A DNA stretch of 64,000 nt from Paenibacillus sp. JZ16 (GCF_015326965.1 NZ_CP017659.1:2294001-2358000); one strand, 5' to 3'. Positions 27,847 to 36,222 are shown, counted from the first letter of the stretch. Notes: generated from the letters alone by a model not told the origin. Program-made: numbers and translations.

Positions 27847-28922
27847 GGGTTCCTCCTCTCCGCAAAACGGTGCTCTCGCTGCAATGACCGGTGTATCCGT
27901 CTGACCACACCAAGCGTATCGCGAAGCTCGTACTGCATGGTTTTGTTCTTGAGCTGCTCCTGCGGGATATACCCGCTGCTCGTGATCAGCCCGTTCTCCA
28001 GCCGATGGGGCGTGTTATTTCTCAGCCGAAGCGCCGTCAAAAAAGCACGCTGCACGCTTTCCAGCAGCAAGTTGCCGCCCTCAAGCAGCATCACCTTCTC
28101 CATCCGCTTTTGCGTCGAGGTTTCGATGATGCCTCTTTGGAGCGCCATCGTGCGAATACTGTTTACAAGTGGAATATAAACGCCATACTTTACGTCAAAT
28201 TCACCGGCATGCTCACCAAACCGCTCCGTTACAATTCGCCCCATGACATTCAGCGTTGCCTTGTGCTTGACCGTATTGCGCAGCACGGCATTGCCGATAT
28301 TCGGGTTCAACTCGACGGAGCTCCGGAAATGGTCGGCCCATGCCTCCGTTAGCTCGCCATCTCCCGCTATATGACGGAGATCCGAAGCAATGATAAAATT
28401 GCGAATCGGCTCCCACTGCTGGTCTCCACACCACTCGCTAATCTGATTTTTCCAATCGCCAAGCTTTTTACTCCATAAAGGTTCGGAACACATCACTTTT
28501 CCCGAACATTTGGGATAGCCTGCATACTCCAGCAGGTTCGCCAGTCGAAGGCCATATTCCCGAAAGAAGGGAAGCTGTTCCTCCTCCAGCTCATCGCCAA
28601 TGATCAAACCGTTGTCCTGATCGCTCCACAGCGTAGCTTCCTGCCTTCCGCTGCTGCCAAAAGCAACAAACGCATAACGCGCAGGAGGCCGGCCCAAGCC
28701 AGCCTCCCACATGTCCTGCTCACAGATTGCCGCGGCACGCTGTCCAATCAGATCGTGCATCGTATTGACGGATGCGATCCACTCTCTCAGCTCCATGTCA
28801 TGACGCATCTCGATCAGATGGTTCTGACAAACGATCCGTTCATCTCGTAATTGCTGGGCTGTTGCTGCTGTCTGAATTTCCGAGAATACCGGAAACAGAT
28901 TTACGGATTTCAGAGGTTTCAT
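27843..28922 (-). CDS. DUF294 nucleotidyltransferase-like protein
   Basis: Protein of 359 residues with a GlnD/MNT-type nucleotidyltransferase fold. The N-terminal about 80 residues are helical; the catalytic motif is FGSSGRQEATLWSDQDNGLI near residue 89, which has the GSxGR...SDxD pattern. A DUF294_C-like helical domain follows (about 215-355). No CBS or cyclic-nucleotide domain is present, unlike many relatives. The protein could transfer a nucleotide to a protein or small molecule. It forms an operon with the exonuclease downstream (4-nt overlap) and lies 48 nt after the ammonium transporter gene, in the same direction. Confidence 0.87.
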   Translation of the reverse strand: MKPLKSVNLFPVFSEIQTAATAQQLRDERIVCQNHLIEMRHDMELREWIASVNTMHDLIGQRAAAICEQDMWEAGLGRPPARYAFVAFGSSGRQEATLWSDQDNGLIIGDELEEEQLPFFREYGLRLANLLEYAGYPKCSGKVMCSEPLWSKKLGDWKNQISEWCGDQQWEPIRNFIIASDLRHIAGDGELTEAWADHFRSSVELNPNIGNAVLRNTVKHKATLNVMGRIVTERFGEHAGEFDVKYGVYIPLVNSIRTMALQRGIIETSTQKRMEKVMLLEGGNLLLESVQRAFLTALRLRNNTPHRLENGLITSSGYIPQEQLKNKTMQYELRDTLGVVRRIHRSLQREHRFAERRNP

Positions 28923-28970
28923 GCCGCGGCCTCCTCATTACATTATCAATAACCATTTAGAGTTTTATAT

Positions 28971-30410
28971 TTATAACGCCGTATCGCTTCCAGGTACCCC
29001 TTTGCCTCCGGAACGAAACTCTGGTAATTTCCCTTCCGATTCCGCCAGAAGTTTCATTTGCTCCGGATATCCGTAAGTTCCATGTTCGCTCATATCTAGA
29101 CCCACTAATTCTTCTTCCTCCGTTACACGGATACCCATCGTAATTTTCATGAGGTACAGAATAATGAATGAGATTACGAGAACGAATGCAAACGTACCGA
29201 TGAGGCCCAATAACTGAACGCCAAGCTGACCGAAGCCCCCGCCGTAGAACAGACCTTCTTTGCCTACGCCTGTAATTTCAACAAGTCTCGGTGCTGCGAA
29301 CAAACCGGTGGATACAGCCCCCCACATACCGGCAATACCATGTACGGAGAATGCATATACAGGATCATCAATGCCTTTGCGGTCAAACCACTGTGCCGTA
29401 AAGAAGGTAATCGTACCGGCTACTGCACCGATAACAACAGCCGCCCAAGGTTCCACGAATGCACAGGCCCCCGTGATGGCCACAAAAGCAGCAAGAATAC
29501 CGTTCAGCATGCTAGGAATATCTGCTTTGCCAAGAACCGCCCAAGAGATCAGCAATGCCGCTAGCGCACCTGCCGCAGCCGCGATATTCGTATTTAAAGC
29601 CACAAAACCGAAGAAGCCGTCCGTGAGTGCGGAGATGGTGCTGCCTGGATTAAATCCGAACCAACCGATCCAGATGATGAATACGCCGAGCACCGATAAT
29701 ACCTGGTTGTGGCCCGGAATGCTGTTAGGCTTCCCGTCCTTATTATATTTGCCAAGCCGTGGCTTCAGGAGAACGGTAGCCACCAGCGCCGCTGTAGCAC
29801 CTGTCAAGTGAACGACCGTCGATCCGGCAAAGTCCTGCATACCCAGAGCTCCGAGCCAACCTCCGCCCCATACCCAGTGAGCAACAATCGGATAAATCAC
29901 GATGGTGAACAGCAATCCAAACACGATATAGACGCTGAGCTTTGCCCGTTCTGCCATACCACCGCAAGCGATGGCCAAGGATACGGCCGCAAAGGATAAG
30001 TGGAACAAAAACATAATGGTTGTCGGCACATCGTAAGCGGACAAGGAATCAAAAGAGCCAGCCGCATTGTCGCCACTTAAGAAAAAACCTTCAAATCCGA
30101 AAAAACTGTTCCCGTTGCCGAATGCCAGGCCAAACCCTAGTGCCCAGAAGGCAACGATCGAAATGCCGAAGGTCAGGAATGTTTTGCCTGCAACGTGGCC
30201 TGCATTCTTCATACGGACAGATCCGGCTTCCAGCAGTGCGAACCCTGCTTGCATGAAGAATACGAGCAATGCTGCCAAGAATACGAACACGGAGTTCAAA
30301 CCAGCCGTTAATTCAACGTTCGTTGCTCCCCCCTCAGCGGCGAACGCGCTCGCCGGGAATGCAAGCAATGCGATTACTCCCACCATTAAACCTAGCCATC
30401 TTTTTCCCAT
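28971..30410 (-). CDS. amt: Ammonium transporter (Amt family)
   Basis: Amt/Mep/Rh channel of 479 residues. A cleavable signal peptide (LLAFPASAFA, about 1-24) precedes eleven membrane segments. Seen: FFMQAGFALLEAGSVRMKNAGH near residue 50, the first pore His in FLFHLSFAAVSLAIACGGMAER near 137, and the second in the YAFSVHGIAGMWGAVSTGLFA region near 345. It conducts ammonium under nitrogen limitation. The usual glnK/PII partner gene is not adjacent; instead the DUF294/exonuclease pair follows. A GlnR/TnrA box and a SigA-type promoter lie upstream, consistent with nitrogen control. Confidence 0.95.
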   Translation of the reverse strand: MGKRWLGLMVGVIALLAFPASAFAAEGGATNVELTAGLNSVFVFLAALLVFFMQAGFALLEAGSVRMKNAGHVAGKTFLTFGISIVAFWALGFGLAFGNGNSFFGFEGFFLSGDNAAGSFDSLSAYDVPTTIMFLFHLSFAAVSLAIACGGMAERAKLSVYIVFGLLFTIVIYPIVAHWVWGGGWLGALGMQDFAGSTVVHLTGATAALVATVLLKPRLGKYNKDGKPNSIPGHNQVLSVLGVFIIWIGWFGFNPGSTISALTDGFFGFVALNTNIAAAAGALAALLISWAVLGKADIPSMLNGILAAFVAITGACAFVEPWAAVVIGAVAGTITFFTAQWFDRKGIDDPVYAFSVHGIAGMWGAVSTGLFAAPRLVEITGVGKEGLFYGGGFGQLGVQLLGLIGTFAFVLVISFIILYLMKITMGIRVTEEEELVGLDMSEHGTYGYPEQMKLLAESEGKLPEFRSGGKGVPGSDTAL

Positions 30411-30466
30411 GTTTTACACTCCCCTTAATGTAAACTATTATAACATGACCTTGAATTCATATTGTC

Positions 30467-30495
30467 ATTATAGGAGGGTTAACCAAAATCTGCAA
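30467..30495 (-). promoter_or_regulatory. Probable SigA promoter of amt
   Basis: On the minus strand TTGCAG (30495-30490) and TATAAT (30472-30467) are separated by 17 nt, placing the transcription start near 30460, about 50 nt before the amt ATG. An alternative TATAAT at 30442-30437 lacks a good -35. Confidence 0.65.
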
Positions 30496-30523
30496 CGGTT
30501 ATTTTCATAAAAAACGAAGTTTG

Positions 30524-30540
30524 TGTAATATAATCTAACA
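30524..30540. promoter_or_regulatory. GlnR/TnrA box upstream of amt
   Basis: TGTAATATAATCTAACA is an exact match to the Bacillus GlnR/TnrA consensus TGTnA-N7-TnACA. It is centred about 72 nt upstream of the predicted amt start site, roughly two helical turns further than in the Bacillus nrgAB promoter. Confidence 0.75.
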
Positions 30541-30625
30541 TTAAGTGCATACAGTGCAAATCCTCAAACATCATGTATCGATTATAAAAACTAGGCTTCA
30601 AGATTTTTTGTCACAACTATGACGT

Positions 30626-30655
30626 TTGACTGTATGGTTCAAGATCATGTATCAT
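30626..30655 (+). promoter_or_regulatory. Probable promoter of the MerR-family gene
   Basis: TTGACT and TATCAT separated by 18 nt, about 70 nt upstream of the MerR-type gene. The 315-nt amt/merR gap therefore holds two divergent promoters and the GlnR/TnrA box; I see nothing else in it. Confidence 0.5.
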
Positions 30656-30725
30656 ATTTCTATTAAAATGAAAATATAAATGCATTCATTAATTTCCAAT
30701 TCAATGAAAGCTTGTGAGGTGATGA

Positions 30726-31175
30726 ATGATGGGGATCACGAGCGGAAACCTTTTCCGAATCGGTGAGCTGGCCAAAGTTGCCGGAATCAGCGAAAGAACC
30801 ATTGACTATTATACGAAGCTGGGTTTGATCTCCCCTGAAAAACGGACGTTAAAAAACTACCGGTTGTACAGTTCTGAAACCTTAAGCACTCTCGAACGTA
30901 TTAATCAGTTAAAGCAAGAGAAATATACTCTCGATGAGATTAAGGAAAGACTGGATCGCTGGAAGTCGGTTCCCGATGATTCCGAAATGACGGAGAAACT
31001 AACCAAGCTCGAAATACAGATGAAACAGCTGGAACGGGATGTGAAGGAACTCAACCCGCTTCTGAGTGAATTAAAGCCAAGTCAAGCCCGGGAAGTACTC
31101 GCTAACATTCTTCCTAAAGGGGCTGCTTGCATCGAGTCGCTACAAATCTTGCTGAACCAGTTCACTTCGATGTAA
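30726..31175 (+). CDS. MerR-family transcriptional regulator
   Basis: Regulator of 149 residues. The N-terminal winged helix-turn-helix reads FRIGELAKVAGISERTIDYY (residues 10-29) with KNYRLYSSETLSTLERI near 43, followed by a coiled coil (about 80-125: EKLTKLEIQMKQLERDVKEL). One cysteine (ACIES) is near the C-terminus, but no cysteine pair for metal sensing is evident, so the effector is unknown. ATG ATG at 30726/30729 follows GAGGTGATGA; either may be used. The zinc protease gene starts 42 nt downstream and may be co-transcribed. Confidence 0.9.
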   Translation: MMGITSGNLFRIGELAKVAGISERTIDYYTKLGLISPEKRTLKNYRLYSSETLSTLERINQLKQEKYTLDEIKERLDRWKSVPDDSEMTEKLTKLEIQMKQLERDVKELNPLLSELKPSQAREVLANILPKGAACIESLQILLNQFTSM

Positions 31176-31217
31176 TGGTGAAGAACCAAATAACAACTTT
31201 GTATGGGGGTATGATAC

Positions 31218-31898
31218 ATGTATTCTGACTGGATGTTTATTCTCATTATTATCGCTTTTATATTCTCGCTATGGGCCCAGTTCCGGGTCAAAGGCACGTT
31301 TAACAAATGGGCTAAGGTCGAGAACAGCACCGGCATGACAGGATACGATGCTGCCCGGCATATGCTGGATGCCAACGGACTCCATGATGTGCCGATTGAA
31401 CCGGTGCCAGGCACACTCTCCGACCACTATGATCCAACCAAACGCGTTGTGCGTTTATCGGAGCCCGTTTATTATGAACGCACGATCTCGGCTGTCTCTG
31501 TTGCTTGTCACGAGGTTGGCCATGCGATCCAGCATGCCGAGCACTATCCGATGCTAGTAGCCCGTCACAAAATGTTCCCGGTCGTAAACTTCGCATCGGG
31601 TATCGCTCCGTTTCTCTTGATTGCCGGATTCCTGTTCCAAGCCATGAACCTGGTCGGTCTCGGCATCATCTTCTTCTCTTGCGCCGTTGCCTTCCAGCTC
31701 GTCACCCTGCCGGTCGAGTTTAACGCAAGTAACCGTGCTCGTCAGCTGATGGTTCAAGAAGGCTATATCGCCAATGACGAAGAACGCGGAGTTGCTAAAG
31801 TATTGAACGCCGCGGCCTTGACCTATGTCGCTGCAGCTTTGATCTCTCTGCTCGAGTTGATCCGTTATATCATGATCTTTACGAGCAACCGGGAATAA
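31218..31898 (+). CDS. YugP-like membrane zinc metallopeptidase
   Basis: Integral membrane peptidase of 226 residues, family of Bacillus YugP. An N-terminal helix (WMFILIIIAFIFSLWAQF), the zinc-binding motif HEVGHAIQHAE near residue 97 and three further membrane segments (FASGIAPFLLIAGFLFQAM, LVGLGIIFFSCAVAFQLVTL, and one near the C-terminus) are visible. VEFNASNRARQLM near 170 is the expected third-ligand region. The substrate is unknown. GGGGGTATGATACA precedes the ATG. A terminator follows. Confidence 0.9.
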   Translation: MYSDWMFILIIIAFIFSLWAQFRVKGTFNKWAKVENSTGMTGYDAARHMLDANGLHDVPIEPVPGTLSDHYDPTKRVVRLSEPVYYERTISAVSVACHEVGHAIQHAEHYPMLVARHKMFPVVNFASGIAPFLLIAGFLFQAMNLVGLGIIFFSCAVAFQLVTLPVEFNASNRARQLMVQEGYIANDEERGVAKVLNAAALTYVAAALISLLELIRYIMIFTSNRE

Positions 31899-31917
31899 CT
31901 CAATAAAAACACAACAA

Positions 31918-31970
31918 CAAAGGGCTTTCCTCTCTACCTGGATCGGTGGAGAAGGAAAGCCCTCTTTTTT
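31918..31970 (+). terminator. Terminator of the YugP-like gene
   Basis: AAAGGGCTTTCCT pairs with AGGAAAGCCCTC, followed by TTTTTT; it sits between convergent yugP-like and LysR genes. Confidence 0.88.
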
Positions 31971-32017
31971 ATATATGTTATTTTTGATTAATGAAGCCAG
32001 GTTAGGGAGTTGATGCG

Positions 32018-32938
32018 TCAGTCCGCTTTCCCTTCCTTTTTCGGCGACGGATCAATACCAAAATATTGAAGCAGAAACGCACGGAATGCCTGAGCAACCG
32101 GTGGCAGCTTCTCGTCCGCGCGGTGGATCAGACCGATAGAACGCGTTACCTTCGGCTCCGAGATCCGGACGCGTGCCGGCTGCAGAGGATTCGTCTGGAA
32201 TAGGGCCATTTCAGGAAGCAGGCTGACCCCCATACCGGCCGCAACCAGCCCGCGGATCGTATCCGTTTCCTCGCCTTCAAAAGCAATCTTCGGCGTGAAC
32301 CCTGCTTCAAGACAGGCATGCCACACAATTGGACGCAAGGAGTAGCCTTTGCTGAACAGCACAAAGCGCTCCTCTTTCAACTGCTCCAGCTTGATGGACT
32401 GCTCCCCCGCAAGCGGGTGATTCGGCGGCAGGATCGCAAACAGCTCCTCTGTCAAAACGATATCCCCATCCACTTGATCATGACGATCCGGAAACGGCGA
32501 CACAAATGCCAGATCCACTTCAGCTCCAACCACGTCCCGGATCAGTGTCGGGAACATCCCCTGCTTGAACCGGAACTTCACGTTCGGATATTTCTTCCGG
32601 AATTCAGCCACAATGGACGGAATCAAATGGATGCCCAGGCTGTGTGGGAATCCGATGCGGATCTCTCCCTGTTCCGGGTCCAGAAATTCATGTATCTCGA
32701 CGACCGCACGGTCCAAGTCCTTCATAATGCTCTCCACCCGTTTGCAAAAAAGCTGGCCTACCGGGGTTAACTGCAGATTCCGGCCTTTTTGCATGAACAA
32801 ATTAACACCAAGCTCTTCTTCCAACTGATGTATTTGACGGCTGACGGCTGACTGAGCCACATGAAGCTCTTCTGCCGCTTGGGTAACGTGTTCCTTTTGC
32901 GCAACCTTTACAAAGTATTGCAACTGTCGTAATTCCAC
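32018..32938 (-). CDS. LysR-family regulator, GltC-like
   Basis: LysR regulator of about 306 residues. The N-terminal helix-turn-helix contains ELRQLQYFVKVAQKEHVTQA and AQSAVSRQIHQLEEELG; the effector domain includes GEIRIGFPHSLGIHLIPSIV near 92 and GLVAAGMGVSLLPE near 230. It resembles Bacillus GltC in both halves (LDP.G...IGFP, GLV.AGMGV.LLPE), but the gltAB genes are not here, so the target is unknown. I prefer the GTG at 32938, giving VELRQLQYF as in GltC. The longer frame starts with TTG at 32998, just after a TATAAT at 33003-33008 that probably is the gene's own -10. Confidence 0.88.
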   Translation of the reverse strand: MELRQLQYFVKVAQKEHVTQAAEELHVAQSAVSRQIHQLEEELGVNLFMQKGRNLQLTPVGQLFCKRVESIMKDLDRAVVEIHEFLDPEQGEIRIGFPHSLGIHLIPSIVAEFRKKYPNVKFRFKQGMFPTLIRDVVGAEVDLAFVSPFPDRHDQVDGDIVLTEELFAILPPNHPLAGEQSIKLEQLKEERFVLFSKGYSLRPIVWHACLEAGFTPKIAFEGEETDTIRGLVAAGMGVSLLPEMALFQTNPLQPARVRISEPKVTRSIGLIHRADEKLPPVAQAFRAFLLQYFGIDPSPKKEGKAD

Positions 32939-33028
32939 GCCTTTTATCGCTCCATTCTTATTCCCTAGAAGACTTGAAGACTTTATCAAATCATCCAATT
33001 CTATTATAACAGACCCTCTAAGGTCCGA

Positions 33029-33643
33029 TTATGTTCGACGTTTAAATAATCGAATCATGAGACCGTAGAGGAAAAATCCGCCTACCAATCCGCCGACATG
33101 CGCTACAAGGCTGACCCCTGGGGTAAACGAGAACAGTATCCCCAAAATAAGCAGGGTGAACAGCGTCTTGCGAGACGACTCATCAATGACATGCCGCTGG
33201 AACAGGGCGATGTACAGATAAGCGCCATAAGCTCCGTAAATGGCTCCTGAGGCGCCTACAAGGAAGGTATAGTCCTCCATGCGCTCATAATAAGCCAATC
33301 CGATTACATTACCGAGAACACCGCTGAGCAGATACAGAATGGCAAACTTCCAGCTCCCCATGATTCTCTCCAGCGGGGGAACAAATACCAGCAGTGCGAA
33401 GCCGTTGAACAATACATGATCAAACCCGTTATGCAGAAACATCGCCGTAAAGTATCTCCATGCCTGGTCAACGAATTGCGGCAAATCCGATAAAGCCCCA
33501 TATTTCAGCAGCGTAACCGGATTTCTGGAACCGCCGTCTAAGGATGTGATCACAAACATCACCAGGTTAATGACAAGCAGCAGCGATGTAACGGGATAAT
33601 AACGCAAATAACTTTTCCAATTTTCATAACGTACGAATATCAT
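33029..33643 (-). CDS. Rhomboid family intramembrane serine protease
   Basis: Six-helix rhomboid of 204 residues without extra domains. The catalytic serine is in GASGAIYGAYGAY near residue 125 and the catalytic His in SLVAHVGGLVGGFFLYG near 180; the L1-loop region contains RYFTAMFLHNGFDHVLFNG near 64, where the His and Asn of the oxyanion site are visible. It cleaves membrane proteins within the bilayer; the substrate cannot be inferred. It is monocistronic and divergent from tpx. Confidence 0.93.
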   Translation of the reverse strand: MIFVRYENWKSYLRYYPVTSLLLVINLVMFVITSLDGGSRNPVTLLKYGALSDLPQFVDQAWRYFTAMFLHNGFDHVLFNGFALLVFVPPLERIMGSWKFAILYLLSGVLGNVIGLAYYERMEDYTFLVGASGAIYGAYGAYLYIALFQRHVIDESSRKTLFTLLILGILFSFTPGVSLVAHVGGLVGGFFLYGLMIRLFKRRT

Positions 33644-33684
33644 AGCATCCTCCTCATCCTAAACCAGGGCAGGGATGCTCCTAG

Positions 33685-33714
33685 TGGACATACCCTTTTT
33701 AAAAAGATTATAAT
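33685..33714 (+). promoter_or_regulatory. Probable promoter of tpx
   Basis: TGGACA and TATAAT separated by 18 nt, about 50 nt before the tpx ATG. Confidence 0.55.
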
Positions 33715-33764
33715 GTACCATGAACCTGATCACCAAACTTTGATATCCAAGGAGGAGATTTCTC

Positions 33765-34283
33765 ATGGCTCAAGAACGTTCAGGAGCTGCCACTTTCAAA
33801 GGCAATCCTATTACACTCATCGGTCCACAGCTCAAGGCTGGTGATGCCGCGCCGGATTTTACAGTGAGCAAAAACCTGCTCGAAGACGTATCTCTTAAGG
33901 ATTATGCCGGTAAAATCAAGCTGATCAGCGTCGTTCCTTCCCTCGACACCGGGGTATGCGATGCACAGACGCGCCGTTTCAATGAAGAAGCTGCTGGTCT
34001 GGGCGATGATGTGGTGATCCTTACGATCAGTGCCGACCTTCCGTTCGCTCAAGCCCGTTGGTGCGGAGCTGCAGGCGTTGACCGGGTCATTACGCTCTCC
34101 GACTATAAATCGCGTTCTTTCGGTGAAGCGTATGGCGTGCTCATCAAGGAATTCCAACTCGACATGCGTTCGATCTTCGTCGTGGATACTAACGATACCA
34201 TCACCTATGTTGAATACCTTGGTGAGATGACGGAGCACCCGAATTACGAAGCCGCGATCGATGCAGTAAAATCTTTGCGGTAA
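33765..34283 (+). CDS. tpx: Thiol peroxidase (atypical 2-Cys peroxiredoxin)
   Basis: Peroxiredoxin of 172 residues, reducing hydrogen and alkyl peroxides with thioredoxin. The peroxidatic site [18 protein letters not shown] is near residue 58 and the resolving cysteine in [11 protein letters not shown] near 95, the spacing typical of Tpx. The Arg of the MRSIFVVD segment near 132 is also present. ATG 33765 follows CAAGGAGGAGATTTCTC. It has its own promoter and terminator. Confidence 0.95.
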   Translation: MAQERSGAATFKGNPITLIGPQLKAGDAAPDFTVSKNLLEDVSLKDYAGKIKLISVVPSLDTGVCDAQTRRFNEEAAGLGDDVVILTISADLPFAQARWCGAAGVDRVITLSDYKSRSFGEAYGVLIKEFQLDMRSIFVVDTNDTITYVEYLGEMTEHPNYEAAIDAVKSLR

Positions 34284-34311
34284 CACGCCAAAAGCTACAT
34301 ACACTGCACAC

Positions 34312-34346
34312 TTTTAAAAAGCGGGAGAGCAGCTCTCCCGCTTTTT
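34312..34346 (+). terminator. Terminator between tpx and the DUF1499-like gene
   Basis: AAAAAGCGGGAGAGC/GCTCTCCCGCTTTTT is a near-perfect hairpin with A- and T-runs, so it can act in both directions. Confidence 0.92.
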
Positions 34347-34355
34347 CTTATTCTA

Positions 34356-34748
34356 CTAAGCATCCACTTTATACTTGCTCAGTTTTTTATCCAGAACAGC
34401 GTACAGGTTCAAGATAACCCGGTAGTTCGCTCCCAGATCCCCTAGGGAACCGCGGGAAGCCGAATACATATCAACTGCGCTGCGAACCGGACTGATGCCG
34501 AGCACGGATACGGTAATGTCCAGTGTACGTCCAAACGAGGTTCTTTTCTCGAGCGTGATCTCTCCCACGGATTTAACCTCATGCAGAACTTTGTAACCCG
34601 GAATTTTTTTCAGTGTCGAGGAAACCTCTTCAAAACACTTTTCTTTTGAAAGATTGTAATAACGCGTCTTCAGCTTGGGATCTTTAGCACGGTCGCTTGT
34701 GCCGTCATAGCTGCGCACGATACCAATTAGAACTCGTTTTAATGACAA
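34356..34748 (-). CDS. DUF1499-like conserved protein
   Basis: Small soluble protein of 130 residues. Its C-terminal half, AVDMYSASRGSLGDLGANYR near 90-110, follows the VDxxSxSR...DLGxN pattern that I associate with DUF1499; the N-terminal part (GIVRSYDGTSDRAKDPKLK) is typical of a Firmicutes subgroup. No catalytic motif, signal peptide or membrane helix is evident. The start is TTG 34748, 8 nt after AAGGAGG. Function unknown; neighbours (tpx, 6S RNA) give no clue. Confidence 0.72.
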   Translation of the reverse strand: MSLKRVLIGIVRSYDGTSDRAKDPKLKTRYYNLSKEKCFEEVSSTLKKIPGYKVLHEVKSVGEITLEKRTSFGRTLDITVSVLGISPVRSAVDMYSASRGSLGDLGANYRVILNLYAVLDKKLSKYKVDA

Positions 34749-34834
34749 AGACCGTTCCTCCTTTATAAATGACCGTTCCTTTCCATACTCTAGTTTAACA
34801 TTGTTTATGCTTTCAGCAAACCTTTATATATAGC

Positions 34835-34879
34835 AAAAAGGCACCTCTTTCACTTCGAATTCGAAATGAAAGAGGTGCC
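34835..34879 (-). terminator. Terminator of the 6S RNA gene
   Basis: On the minus strand GGCACCTCTTTCA and TGAAAGAGGTGCC form a long hairpin closed by an AATT loop region and followed by TTTTTGC. It directly follows the predicted RNA. Confidence 0.88.
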
Positions 34880-34894
34880 CATTCATTGACTTAA

Positions 34895-35084
34895 CGAAAC
34901 CCGCCTATGCCGTCCGGTAAACATTGTCTTCGAACCTGCATTAGCAGGTGGGTGACCGCAGAACCGCTTATGAATTCCCCTTGTCATATAGACAGGGCAT
35001 TTCAGCCACGATTACGTATAGATCTCCCTAGACATCGTCATTGGTTCAAAACAACGGAAAACCGAAACGAACATCGCAGGATGT
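34895..35084 (-). ncRNA. ssrS: Probable 6S RNA
   Basis: A non-coding stretch of about 190 nt with its own promoter and terminator. The 5' part reads ATCCTGCGATGTTCGT, close to the start of Bacillus 6S RNA, and the 3' part has GGTCACCCACCTGC...GCAGGTTCGAAG, the conserved hairpin region of 6S RNAs. The ends can pair into a closing stem: CCTGC with GCGGG, ATG with CAT and TTCG with CGGA. The middle is largely unpaired with a small hairpin GGTTTTCC...GAACC, as expected for the central bubble. 6S RNA binds SigA-holoenzyme and lowers housekeeping transcription in stationary phase. The length fits the family. No open reading frame of note runs through it. Identification is by eye, without a covariance search. 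Confidence 0.75.
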
Positions 35085-35090
35085 AGTCTT

Positions 35091-35119
35091 ATTATAGGGG
35101 GTTTTGCCGGAAAAGTAAA
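35091..35119 (-). promoter_or_regulatory. Promoter of the 6S RNA gene
   Basis: On the minus strand TTTACT (35119-35114) and TATAAT (35096-35091) are separated by exactly 17 nt, with the RNA start expected near 35084. Confidence 0.75.
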
Positions 35120-35128
35120 CCTCGCGTA

Positions 35129-35932
35129 CTAAGGTTTCGATCCGTTCTCTCCCTTTTTGGCAGATTCCATGCTCTCCAGAAGAGCTTGTTCGGTTTCGGA
35201 CTCCTCTTCCTCCGCTTTCTTCATCTTCTCCTGCTGTTCCTGCATTTTGGTGAAGGTGGCATAGAAATTAAAGAATGCGAACAATGCCATCAGGCAGAAC
35301 AGGAAGAACACGAACAGCACCGGCATCTGCGTGCCGATATACGCCAAGACAGCGCTTCCGATCAAAGTCGAAAATACGCGAAACGGACGAATCAATGTCA
35401 GCAGCACCGCATTTTTTAACAGCTGCGTCGTTTTCATCTCATAATGAACGGTCATGGAGAAGAAATTAAACAGGGAGACAAACAGCACGATAAGCAGCAC
35501 GAGCATCACAATGCCGACAAGCTGGAAACCATCTAGCTGCGTCATATAAACCGTGTAATCCACGTACATAATCACGAACAGCAGCGTATAAAAAATACCG
35601 CCGATCATGCTCTGCTTGTAATTTTCCTTATAACCCTTGAAGAACGTTTTAAATACGGACACGTCCGGATTGCCCATTACCCATTTGCGTACAACGGTAA
35701 ATAAAGCCGCCGTAGCCGGAAACAAAACAAACGGTGATAATATTCCCAGAACCCAGTTCGACAGCAGCTGCTCATTATGCGCATCCGGTGTCTGAACGGC
35801 CATTAGGAATTTGGTTAGAACAATAAACAGGAAAGGCGATGTACAAATAACCCACAAGATGTTCGAAAAAGCAATACGGGTAATCCACTCGGTGAGCTTA
35901 TATAAGCCACCCATGGCTCCTTTCATTTCCAA
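35129..35932 (-). CDS. YesL/DUF624 family membrane protein
   Basis: Membrane protein of about 267 residues with five or six hydrophobic helices (for example FSNILWVICTSPFLFIVLTKF, GIVMLVLLIVLFVSLFNFF, VLFVFFLFCLMALFAFFNFY) and a Glu/Lys-rich coiled C-terminal tail. The N-terminus MKGAMGGLYKLTEWITRIA and the pattern fit DUF624/YesL, a family often seen beside sugar transporters, though none is here. I prefer TTG 35932, 8 nt after AGGAGG, two codons before the ATG 35926; the longer ATG frame to 35992 has no RBS. Function unknown. Confidence 0.82.
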   Translation of the reverse strand: MEMKGAMGGLYKLTEWITRIAFSNILWVICTSPFLFIVLTKFLMAVQTPDAHNEQLLSNWVLGILSPFVLFPATAALFTVVRKWVMGNPDVSVFKTFFKGYKENYKQSMIGGIFYTLLFVIMYVDYTVYMTQLDGFQLVGIVMLVLLIVLFVSLFNFFSMTVHYEMKTTQLLKNAVLLTLIRPFRVFSTLIGSAVLAYIGTQMPVLFVFFLFCLMALFAFFNFYATFTKMQEQQEKMKKAEEEESETEQALLESMESAKKGENGSKP

Positions 35933-36120
35933 ATCCGTTTCCTCCTCACTCAAATCATGCATGTATCTATTAATATACCTTATTTGGTACATGCATTGCC
36001 AGAGCCTAATTTATACGAACCTGGGTGTTTATCCAATCCAGTGCCCCTGTTTCTCCATACGATATCACGTAATCCGTTCAACAAGCTTGAATTTCCAAAT
36101 TTAAAGAGGAGGGATTATGT

Positions 36121-36222
36121 ATGTCTTGTGAAGGCGGCGGTTACGGCTACGGAAGTAATGTTGGTATTGTCCTGGTTCTGTTCATTCTCCTTGTCATTAT
36201 TCTCAGCACATTCTACATCTAA
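36121..36222 (+). CDS. YjcZ-family sporulation-type membrane peptide
   Basis: A 33-residue peptide, MSCEGGGYGYG followed by a hydrophobic helix (IVLVLFILLVIILSTFYI). The Gly/Tyr-rich head followed by VLFILLVII is the signature of the YjcZ family of tiny membrane peptides in sporulating Bacillales. GAGGAGGGATTATGT precedes the ATG. It is monocistronic with a short hairpin behind. Confidence 0.9.
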   Translation: MSCEGGGYGYGSNVGIVLVLFILLVIILSTFYI

